Part shown: piece after piece, positions 1 through 5,371 of the stretch
Layout of the letters: each line of letters begins with the position of its first letter
How positions within the stretch are numbered: position 1 is the first letter of the stretch
From: Hyphomonadaceae bacterium
GTDB taxonomy: Bacteria; Pseudomonadota; Alphaproteobacteria; Caulobacterales; Hyphomonadaceae
Reading direction: 5' to 3'
Assembly (NCBI GenBank): GCA_030696545.1
Contig: JAUYSA010000058.1
Coordinates: forward strand, 1 to 11,737
DNA: 11,737 bases
The notes under the pieces: generated by a model
The model's input: the letters and a program-made list of their open reading frames with translations, nothing else
Database searches by the model: none
What the model was told of the DNA's origin: nothing
Program-made: the position numbers and the translations under genes

Positions 1-618
1 CGGCCGGTGATGGGATGGCCGTGGCCCTGCGCCATCTCGTTCTCCGGCGTGATCGAGAAGGTCACGGGCCAGTCGCTGGGCGATGCGATCAAGGCGCGCA
101 TCACGGGCCCGCTGGGCATGACCGATACGGCGTTCTTCCAGCCGAAAGAGAAATCTGCGCGCTTTGCGCAGTCGAAGAAGGAAGACCCGCTGTATTACGA
201 CTACACGGAAGTTCATCCGTTCATGTCGGGCGGCGGCGGCCTGTCGTCGACGGTGGAAGACTATCTGCGCTTCGTGCTGATGCTGGCCAATGACGGCACG
301 TATCAGGGCGTGCAGATCCTGAAGCCGGAAACGCTGAAGCTGATGCTGGTTGACCAGACGACGGCGGACGTGCGCGGCAAGGGCCTGTTCTTCCCGGGCG
401 CGGGCATGGGCTACGGCCTCGGCATGTCGCTGGTGATCGACGACACGAAGCAGCGCCCCGCCAACGGCACGTTCTCGTGGAACGGCATTGCGGGCACGGA
501 ATGGTGGTATGATCCCAAGAACGACCTGTTCATGGTGTTCATGATCCAGGACCGTGCGCTGCTGAGCGAGTACCAGCGCAAGAACCGCACATGGATCTAT
601 GACGCGCTGAAGAAGTAG
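1..618 (+). CDS. Serine beta-lactamase-family hydrolase (class C / PBP-like), 3' part only
   Basis: The reading frame is open from the first base to TAG at 616-618, so about 205 C-terminal residues are seen and the true start and catalytic S-x-x-K lie outside the window. The family (PF00144) comprises class C beta-lactamases, low-molecular-weight penicillin-binding proteins and esterases, usually periplasmic. Supporting segments are GVIEKVTGQSLGDAI followed by GPLGMTDTAF, the usual 'I(I/F)xPLGMxDT' region, then MSGGGGLSSTVEDYLRFVLML, which matches the 'aGGL.ST..Dy.rF...L' segment. FSWNGIAGTEWWYDPKND near the C terminus occupies the place of the KTG/HxG box, and FMIQD closes the fold. The substrate cannot be told: many such proteins are esterases or peptidases rather than antibiotic-hydrolysing enzymes. 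One oddity is WPCAISFSGVIEK near the left edge, which looks shorter than the usual 'W.YS.s.DvlG.vIEk' segment. Confidence 0.85.
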   Translation, partial: RPVMGWPWPCAISFSGVIEKVTGQSLGDAIKARITGPLGMTDTAFFQPKEKSARFAQSKKEDPLYYDYTEVHPFMSGGGGLSSTVEDYLRFVLMLANDGTYQGVQILKPETLKLMLVDQTTADVRGKGLFFPGAGMGYGLGMSLVIDDTKQRPANGTFSWNGIAGTEWWYDPKNDLFMVFMIQDRALLSEYQRKNRTWIYDALKK

Positions 619-641
619 CGTCTGCGATCTGAGGAAACGGG

Positions 642-672
642 AAGGGCGGCTCCAGTGGGAGCCGCCCTTTTT
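642..672 (+). terminator. Rho-independent terminator of the beta-lactamase-family gene
   Basis: GGGCGGCTCC (644-653) pairs perfectly with GGAGCCGCCC (658-667) around an AGTG loop. AA before the stem can pair with the first Ts after it, and five Ts follow (668-672). It begins 23 nt after the stop codon at 616-618, the textbook position. It isolates the beta-lactamase-family gene from the TetR operon downstream. Confidence 0.92.
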
Positions 673-684
673 GTTTGAGCCTGG

Positions 685-792
685 CCCTGTCTCCGCTCCT
701 CCCGGCGGAAGCCGGGATCCAGGGCTGCGAGTGGCGATGTCAGCTCATGCCGCTCTGGGTCCCGGCTTCCGCCGGGAGGAGCGGAGATAGGG
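685..792. repeat. 38-bp inverted repeat (REP/BIME-like intergenic palindromic element)
   Basis: The left arm (685-722) and right arm (755-792) are reverse complements at 36 of 38 positions, separated by a 32-nt spacer. Each arm contains its own small hairpin: CCCGGC-GGAA-GCCGGG at 701-716, and the mirror CCCGGC-TTCC-GCCGGG at 761-776. The element could therefore fold as one long stem or as two hairpins. The 'CCCGGCGGAAGCCGGGATCCAG' type of unit is familiar from intergenic repeats of alphaproteobacteria (recalled, not searched). It lies between a terminator and the TetR promoter and contains no gene. No transposase is nearby and I see no clear target-site duplication. Confidence 0.85.
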
Positions 793-821
793 TGATCAGC
801 ATTGCCTAATTGAACGCGGCG

Positions 822-850
822 TTGCCATTATAAACTGATCGGTCTATAAT
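822..850 (+). promoter_or_regulatory. Sigma-70-type promoter of the tetR-dehalogenase operon
   Basis: TTGCCA (822-827) serves as -35 and TATAAT (845-850) as -10, with a spacer of exactly 17 bp. The -10 is a full consensus match and the -35 matches TTGACA at five of six positions. Transcription would be expected to start about 6-8 nt after the -10, that is at or next to the TetR ATG at 856. The mRNA would then have no, or almost no, 5' leader and no room for a Shine-Dalgarno site. Promoters this close to consensus are unusual in GC-rich alphaproteobacteria and are typically held down by a repressor, which fits the overlapping operator. Confidence 0.8.
827..850. promoter_or_regulatory. Candidate TetR operator (24-bp near-palindrome)
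   Basis: The 24 bp are a palindrome with 10 of 12 base pairs matching. It is centred on GATC (837-840) and its outer ends are ATTATA (827-832) and TATAAT (845-850). It spans the whole promoter spacer and the -10 box, so a protein bound here would block RNA polymerase. Its position directly before a TetR-family gene strongly suggests autoregulation. The inner AC..GATC..GT core resembles operators of NemR-like TetR proteins as I recall them; I could not check this. Confidence 0.8.
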
Positions 851-855
851 GCAGT

Positions 856-1431
856 ATGGCAAGGCCGATCGAGTTCGATACGCAGGCGGCGCGCGAGAGC
901 GCGATGGTGCTGTTCTGGCGCAAGGGCTATCTGGCGTCTTCACTGCCTGACCTACTTGAAGAGATGGGCATATCGCGCGGCAGTTTTTACTTGGCGTTCC
1001 GCGACAAGCGCAGCCTGTTTGTTGAATGCCTCGACCTGTTTGCGGAGCGGACGCACGAGATGCTGGCGCGGGGCCGCGCGCGGTTGGCGCCGCTTGATGC
1101 GTTGCGGCGGTTTCTCGAGCGGAACTTCCTGCGCGCCGATGATCGGCACAGCAGCAATGGGTGCATGCTGGTCAACACCGTGATCGAGCTTGCGGGCGTT
1201 GATGACGCGTTGAGCGCACGCGCCAGCGCACATCTGCACTCCTTGCAGGCGGAGTTCGAGGCGTGCCTTCTGGAGAGTGGCTTTCCGAAGGCGCGTTCTG
1301 CTGAGCTGGCCGCATTCCTGATGACGCTCAATGAAGGTCTGCGCGTCTCCAGCCGCCGGAACGTGCCGCGCCGTCAGCAGCTTGAACGGATCGATACCGC
1401 CTTTCGCCTTATAGGGAGCGCCGCAGCATGA
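856..1431 (+). CDS. TetR/AcrR-family transcriptional repressor
   Basis: This is a 191-residue DNA-binding protein of usual TetR length. The N terminus (MARPIEFDTQAARESAMVLFWRKGY) matches the TetR_N signature 'f.......A..lFw.kGy', and the helix-turn-helix lies at about residues 29-48 (SLPDLLEEMGISRGSFYLAF). The C-terminal ligand and dimer domain carries NGCMLVNTVIELA at about 101-113, a segment typical of the NemR/AcuR-like branch, with Cys103 in the conserved place. The ATG at 856 is preferred because the protein begins exactly as relatives do, although there is no ribosome-binding site: the -10 box ends 5 nt before it, so translation is probably leaderless. The gene overlaps the dehalogenase by 4 nt (ATGA at 1428-1431). 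It probably represses its own operon through the palindrome at 827-850. The inducer is unknown; a halogenated or electrophilic compound is a reasonable inference. Confidence 0.93.
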   Translation: MARPIEFDTQAARESAMVLFWRKGYLASSLPDLLEEMGISRGSFYLAFRDKRSLFVECLDLFAERTHEMLARGRARLAPLDALRRFLERNFLRADDRHSSNGCMLVNTVIELAGVDDALSARASAHLHSLQAEFEACLLESGFPKARSAELAAFLMTLNEGLRVSSRRNVPRRQQLERIDTAFRLIGSAAA

Positions 1432-2324
1432 CGGGGAACGGGGCGTTCATGCAGAAGTTCTGCGAGGTGAGGGGAAAGCGACTTGCCTATCTGGAGGCGG
1501 GGAGCGGTGCGCCGATCGTGCTGCTGCATGGCAATCCGACATCCAGCTATCTCTGGCGCGATGTGATTCCGTACCTCGCGCAAAGCGGACGCGTGATCGC
1601 CCCCGACCTGATTGGTCATGGCGACTCGGATAAGCTGCCTGCTTCGGATGGGCCGGGGCGGTACAGCTTCGAGGTTGCGTATGACTATCTGAGCGACATG
1701 CTCGATGCGCTGGGCGTTACGTCGAACGTGACGCTCGTACTGCATGACTGGGGAAGCGCGCTGGGTTTCCATTGGGCGTACAGGCATCAGGATCGCGTGC
1801 GAGCGATCGCCTACATGGAAGGCATCGTCAGGCCGCTGCTCTCCTGGGACGAGTGGCCGGAAAAAGCGCGGGGCATCTTTCAGGGGTTCCGGTCCGCAAA
1901 GGGCGAGGATCTGATCCTCAAGCGGAACATCTTCATCGAGGCGGTGCTGCCCGGCTCGATCATCCGTAAGCTCAGCGAGGAGGAGATGGCGCACTATCGC
2001 GCGCCGTTCCTGCGCGAGGAGGATCGTCAGCCGACGCTGAACTGGCCTCGGCAGATTCCGGTCGCGGGAGAGCCGGCGAACATCGTGGCGCTGGTGGAGC
2101 AGTATGCCGACTGGCTGAAGGACAGCCCGCTTCCCAAGCTGTTCATAAACGCCGAGCCCGGATCGATCCTTGTCGGCGCGCAGCGCGAGTTCTGCAGGTC
2201 GTGGCCCAATCAGACCGAGGTGACGGTCAAAGGCGTGCATTTCATCCAGGAAGATTCCGCTGACGACATCGGCAGGTCAGTCGCTGTCTGGCTCAAGGCA
2301 ATCGAAGCAGGGGAAGCGGCATGA
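1428..2324 (+). CDS. Haloalkane dehalogenase, subfamily HLD-II (LinB/DhaA-like)
   Basis: This 298-residue alpha/beta-hydrolase cleaves carbon-halogen bonds hydrolytically, giving an alcohol, halide and proton. The complete active site is visible: nucleophile Asp107 in LHDWGSALGFHWA, acid Glu131 in YMEGIVRP, base His271 in VKGVHFIQEDS, and halide-stabilising Asn36 (LLHGNPTSSYLWR) and Trp108. An Asp-His-Glu triad with an Asn-Trp halide pair is diagnostic of HLD-II; HLD-I uses Asp-His-Asp with Trp-Trp, and HLD-III uses Asp as acid. Length and spacing are almost those of LinB (296 aa). The cap domain lies at about 138-215. No signal peptide is seen, so it should be cytoplasmic. The start overlaps the TetR stop (ATGA) and has AGGGAG 9 nt upstream; Met8 (1449) is a less likely alternative. 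It shares the operon with DUF1330 and GST-like genes. The natural substrate cannot be read from sequence. Confidence 0.95.
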   Translation: MTGNGAFMQKFCEVRGKRLAYLEAGSGAPIVLLHGNPTSSYLWRDVIPYLAQSGRVIAPDLIGHGDSDKLPASDGPGRYSFEVAYDYLSDMLDALGVTSNVTLVLHDWGSALGFHWAYRHQDRVRAIAYMEGIVRPLLSWDEWPEKARGIFQGFRSAKGEDLILKRNIFIEAVLPGSIIRKLSEEEMAHYRAPFLREEDRQPTLNWPRQIPVAGEPANIVALVEQYADWLKDSPLPKLFINAEPGSILVGAQREFCRSWPNQTEVTVKGVHFIQEDSADDIGRSVAVWLKAIEAGEAA

Positions 2325-2641
2325 CCGAGCAAGTTGTCTATCTGATCGCAAATCTGGTCGTGAAAGATGCGGTCGCTTACAGGGCCTATGAGAAGGGGTT
2401 TTTTCCCCTACTGAAGCGCTACGACGGAGATTTCGTCACCTATGACGACGCTCCGCACACATTCGAAGGCGAGGCGCCGCGGCCGGGACGCGTGATCATC
2501 TTCAGCTTCCCGTCCGAGGATCATGCCCGACGCTGGTATGCGGACGCTGATTATCAGGCGTTGTCGGAGCACCGGCGCGCCGGAACGCATCTCGAATTCC
2601 TGACGATGGTTCGGGGACTGCCGGTAAGGAAATCTTCCTGA
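2321..2641 (+). CDS. DUF1330-family small protein
   Basis: This 106-residue cytoplasmic protein resembles DUF1330 (PF07045), a dimeric ferredoxin-like alpha/beta-barrel family. Visible signatures are YLIANLVVKDAVAYRAYEKG at the start, FEGEAPRPGRVIIFSFPSEDHARRWYADADYQAL in the middle, where 'w...W.s..Y..l' is the family hallmark, and a final strand (THLEFLTMV). No biochemical role is established for the family, though members often sit beside catabolic or detoxification enzymes. Its ATG overlaps the dehalogenase stop (ATGA at 2321-2324), with GGGGA 6 nt upstream, so it is translationally coupled. An auxiliary role in the same pathway is inference from linkage only. Confidence 0.88.
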   Translation: MTEQVVYLIANLVVKDAVAYRAYEKGFFPLLKRYDGDFVTYDDAPHTFEGEAPRPGRVIIFSFPSEDHARRWYADADYQALSEHRRAGTHLEFLTMVRGLPVRKSS

Positions 2642-2669
2642 CCGAAGGCGGCATTGCGGAGGGCGGGTG

Positions 2670-3278
2670 ATGAAACTCTACAATCTGAAGGCGGGGATGA
2701 ACCCCAGGCGTGTGCGCATTTTCCTGGCGGAGAAGGGCGTCACGATTCCGACGGTCGATATCGACATGATGAAGGGCGAGAATGGAACGCCTGAATTCCT
2801 GCGCATGAATCCGCTGGGGAAGCTGCCGGTTCTCGAGCTGGACGACGGAACCTGCATTTCTGAATCGATCGCGATCTGCCGCTACATTGAAGAGCTGCAT
2901 CCTGCGCCGGATCTTTTCGGGTCTTCGCCTGCCGAACGCGCTGTGATCGAGATGTGGAACAGGCGGGTCGAGTTCGAGTTTGCGCAACCGATGAGCGCCC
3001 AGTTCGAGCATCTGTCTCCGTTCTTCGCCGGGCGGATCGAGCAGGTTCCGGAATGCGGCGCTTATGCGCGGTCGCGGGTATTGAAGACGCTGGGGTGGCT
3101 GGATGCGGAGCTCGCGACGCGCCGGTTTATCGCGTCGGATCGTTATTCCATGGCGGATATCACGGCGCAGTGCGCGGTTCTGCTAGGCAAGAACACCGGC
3201 GTGCCCGTGCCAGCGGAGCTGGCGAATGTTGCGCGGTGGTGGGCCGAGGTTTCGGCGCGGCCGACCGCGCGGGCGTGA
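2670..3278 (+). CDS. Glutathione S-transferase-like protein
   Basis: This is a 202-residue cytosolic GST fold. The thioredoxin-like N domain (about 1-78) holds KLYNLKAGMNPRRVRIFLAEKG, the cis-Pro region GKLPVLELDDG (Pro53) and the glutathione gamma-glutamyl binding motif ESIAICRYIE (Glu65-Ser66). The helical C domain carries the N-capping box SMADITA at about 160-166. At the usual catalytic Tyr/Ser position the sequence reads M-N-P-R-R, so Asn11 may take that role, as in some bacterial classes. ATG 2670 is chosen over GTG 2667 because GGAGGG (2658-2663) lies 6 nt from the ATG but only 3 nt from the GTG. It starts 28 nt after the DUF1330 stop. In this operon it could conjugate or reduce reactive products around dehalogenation, or reductively remove halide itself; that is inference. 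Confidence 0.92.
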   Translation: MKLYNLKAGMNPRRVRIFLAEKGVTIPTVDIDMMKGENGTPEFLRMNPLGKLPVLELDDGTCISESIAICRYIEELHPAPDLFGSSPAERAVIEMWNRRVEFEFAQPMSAQFEHLSPFFAGRIEQVPECGAYARSRVLKTLGWLDAELATRRFIASDRYSMADITAQCAVLLGKNTGVPVPAELANVARWWAEVSARPTARA

Positions 3279-3329
3279 CGCTCTGGCGGGATGCTGGGAA
3301 CTTTGCGGCGATGCTGCTAAGCGGGCCGC

Positions 3330-4079
3330 ATGGATCAGTATCTGCTTATCGTGATTGGCGGCGCGGTGCTTGCTGGCTTTGTCCAGGGGCTGTCGGGGTT
3401 TGCGTTTTCGCTGGCCGCGCTTTCCGTGTGGACGTGGGCGGTTGATCCGCAGCTAGCGGCGCCGATGGCGGTGTTTGGGTCGCTGGTCGGGCAGCTGGTG
3501 GCGATGCCGCTGACGTGGAAGGGCACGGACCTGAAGCGGCTGGCGCCGTTTGTGGTCGGCGGATTGCTGGGCGTGCCGCTGGGGATTTTCCTGCTGGGCG
3601 TGCTTGATCCTGCCGGGTTCAAGCTGGGGCTCGGGTTTTTCCTGCTGCTTTACTGCCCCGCGATGTTCCTTGCGCCGTCGACATGGGCGGTGCGATGGGG
3701 CGGGGCGTGGGCGAATGGCGCGGCGGGATGGATGGGCGGCGTGTTCGGCGGGATCGGCGGCTTTGCGGGCGCGATACCACAGCTGTGGTGTACGGTGCGC
3801 GGCTGGGACAAGGACACGCAGCGCGGCGTGATGCAGGTGTTCAACATCTGCATGCATGTCGCGACGCTGACCGGCTATCTGATCGCGGGCGATCGGATCA
3901 ATGGCGAGACGCTGTGGATGTTTGCGATCATCACGCCGGCGCTGGTTATGCCGGTGTTGCTGGGGGCGCTGGTGTTCAGGCGGCTGGACCAGAAGGCGTT
4001 CAGGCGGATCGTGCTTGGGTTGTTGTTTGTCTCCGGGCTCGTGTTGACGTGGTCGAGTGTTGGAGCGGTGTTTGGATAG
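3330..4079 (+). CDS. TSUP / TauE-SafE-family membrane permease
   Basis: This 249-residue, very hydrophobic protein has about eight predicted membrane segments. The first (about 4-26) carries GGAVLAGFVQGLSGFAFSLAAL, the typical TauE/SafE (PF01925) first-repeat motif G.....GfvqGlsGfGf. The second half repeats it as GGVFGGIGGFAGAIPQLW (about 136-153), as expected for this internally duplicated family. Members move sulfite, sulfoacetate or other organic and inorganic anions out of the cell. The start has only a weak ribosome-binding site. It follows the GST-like gene by 51 nt in the same direction with no terminator seen between them, so it may be the last gene of the operon, exporting an anionic product. 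Weaker coupling means an independent role is also possible. It converges on the leftward gene ending at 4221. Confidence 0.88.
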   Translation: MDQYLLIVIGGAVLAGFVQGLSGFAFSLAALSVWTWAVDPQLAAPMAVFGSLVGQLVAMPLTWKGTDLKRLAPFVVGGLLGVPLGIFLLGVLDPAGFKLGLGFFLLLYCPAMFLAPSTWAVRWGGAWANGAAGWMGGVFGGIGGFAGAIPQLWCTVRGWDKDTQRGVMQVFNICMHVATLTGYLIAGDRINGETLWMFAIITPALVMPVLLGALVFRRLDQKAFRRIVLGLLFVSGLVLTWSSVGAVFG

Positions 4080-4089
4080 GTCTGTGAGC

Positions 4090-4216
4090 ACGCCCTCGTC
4101 CTTCGACGGACGCACGCTCCGCGTGCTGCTCAGGATGAGGCTACATAGGTGTCAGACGTTTTAGCCCCTCATCCTGAGCAGGCCCGAAGGGCCGGCCGTC
4201 GAAGGACGAGGGGCGT
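4090..4216. repeat. Complex inverted repeat between convergent genes (intergenic element, possible bidirectional terminator)
   Basis: The outer arms, ACGCCCTCGTCCTTCGACGG (4090-4109) and its near-perfect reverse complement ending at 4216, differ by one extra base. The inner arms, CTGCTCAGGATGAGGCT (4126-4142) and AGCCCCTCATCCTGAGCAG (4163-4181), also match apart from one inserted base pair. The central loop is 4143-4162. The segments between outer and inner arms (4110-4125, 4182-4195) contain smaller hairpins such as GGCCCGAAGGGCC (4181-4193). The 'CTCGTCCTTCGA...CTCAGGATGAGG' unit is a familiar intergenic repeat in alphaproteobacterial genomes (recalled, not searched). It fills the space between the stops of the permease gene (4079) and the secreted-protein gene (4221), so it could end transcription from both sides, although neither strand has a long T run after the stem. 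Confidence 0.85.
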
Positions 4217-4220
4217 ACGC

Positions 4221-5219
4221 TCAATCCTTCTTCACGCCCCGCAGATCCGCCATGCGCTGGCCCAGCAGGATGTTGGGGAGCGAGTAGTTGTGCTCGTGGC
4301 AGGGTGAGGGGAACATGCCGGTGGTGGAGGCGTGGTACGAATACTCCGCGAGCCAGGGGGCAGTGTAGGCTTTCGGGTCCTCGACGGTGAACTGGTAGAG
4401 CAGTTCGTCTTTCGCCAGGCGCGTGAAGCGTTCGATGACTTTCGCATCGGCGCTGACGAGGAATTTCTGGAACAGGCCGCGCACCGCTTCGGCCTGCGGC
4501 TGGCGGATGGTTTCGACGACGAGCGTGTCGCCGTCCCAGCGGGCGATCGAGTCGCCATACCAGGAAGTGGGGCCGGTCAGCGCGTGGTTGGCCGCGAAGG
4601 GGATGATGCGGGCTTCATCGCCGTTCTCGCCGTGGATGACGATGTGATCTGGCGTCTGTATGAATTGCACGCGGTTGTACGAGATGGTGGCGTGGGAGGG
4701 CGATGAGCCGCTGAGTACGAGGCAGCGCTCACCGCTGGGGCGCTGTTCGTAGTCGTCCATCTCGTCTGACGACGCGGAGACGATCTTGCGGGCTTCCGGC
4801 GTGAGCGGAACCTTGCCGTCGGCGGGGAGGACGATGAGGCGCGAGCGGCGTTCGCCGCGCACCAGCGGCAGGCCATCCGTGCCGCCGATGATGATGTGGC
4901 CTTCGGGATCTATGTTGAAGACGGGGTTCTTCATGATCCCGCCCACCATCGTATCGACGAAGGATTTCCCTTCCGCTTCCGAGACGACGAGCGTCTTCAG
5001 CATCGGGCTGGATTCGAAGACGGGGAAGAAGTTGGTGGCCCAGACGACGCTCTGGAAATCCGGATGGCCGGATGGTGCGCGGGGCAGGCCGGGTTCGGCG
5101 GCCAACGAGGTGGGCGTGTAGGCCGGCGGCGGCTCGGCGGGCGGCGGTTGCGAGGGCTGGGCGGCGGCGAGGGGCGTGGCGAGGAGGAAGAGCGAGATCG
5201 GGAGGAGGAGGCGATACAT
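4221..5219 (-). CDS. Secreted protein of unknown function
   Basis: This 332-residue protein begins MYRLLLPISLFLLATPLAAAQ, a clear Sec signal peptide with likely cleavage after Ala20, followed by a Pro-rich stretch (about 21-36) and a globular domain. I recognise a widespread uncharacterised family from these segments: DYEQRPSGERCLVLSG (about 156-171), FIQTPDHIVIHGE (186-198), WYGDSIARWDGDTLVVET (220-237), ERFTRL (263-268), LLYQFTVEDPKAYTAPW (273-289) and CHEHNYSL (307-314). Cys166 and Cys307 are the obvious candidates for a disulfide. No catalytic motif is known to me. The start at 5219 is chosen because it opens the signal peptide and has AGGGGA about 7 nt upstream; the longer frame up to 5366 would bury the signal peptide. 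It is divergent from the AraC-family gene, which may regulate it. Confidence 0.85.
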   Translation of the reverse strand: MYRLLLPISLFLLATPLAAAQPSQPPPAEPPPAYTPTSLAAEPGLPRAPSGHPDFQSVVWATNFFPVFESSPMLKTLVVSEAEGKSFVDTMVGGIMKNPVFNIDPEGHIIIGGTDGLPLVRGERRSRLIVLPADGKVPLTPEARKIVSASSDEMDDYEQRPSGERCLVLSGSSPSHATISYNRVQFIQTPDHIVIHGENGDEARIIPFAANHALTGPTSWYGDSIARWDGDTLVVETIRQPQAEAVRGLFQKFLVSADAKVIERFTRLAKDELLYQFTVEDPKAYTAPWLAEYSYHASTTGMFPSPCHEHNYSLPNILLGQRMADLRGVKKD

Positions 5220-5371
5220 GGGTTTGTCCCCTGTTATTGTTATGTCCCATTCATCAGCGGTGCGGCTTGAATGCGCTATGAACGGTTGTTGTTTTTCGGG
5301 GGCGCGCACGTGACTGCTGATCTCAAAAGCATGATCGCAGGTTGCAGCGCCGGGTTTTGGAAGCATCGCGT

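Noticed and set aside
685..792. CRISPR array or insertion-sequence ends
   Set aside because: There are only two arms in inverted orientation, no direct repeats with spacers, and no transposase; an intergenic palindromic repeat explains it better.
1374..2240. 288-codon open frame on the minus strand opposite the haloalkane dehalogenase gene
   Set aside because: Arg/His/Pro-rich translation with no family resemblance. It mirrors the codon structure of a clearly real gene on the other strand, a common artefact in GC-rich DNA.
2954..3445. 163-codon plus-strand frame spanning the end of the GST-like gene and the start of the TSUP gene
   Set aside because: It overlaps two well-supported genes in another frame and shows no domain.
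5220..5366. N-terminal extension of the secreted protein to 5366
   Set aside because: It would place about 49 extra residues before a textbook signal peptide; the start at 5219 has a good ribosome-binding site.
5342..5371. TTG start ten residues upstream for the AraC-family regulator
   Set aside because: No ribosome-binding site precedes it, whereas ATG 5372 has GGAAG at 8 nt.
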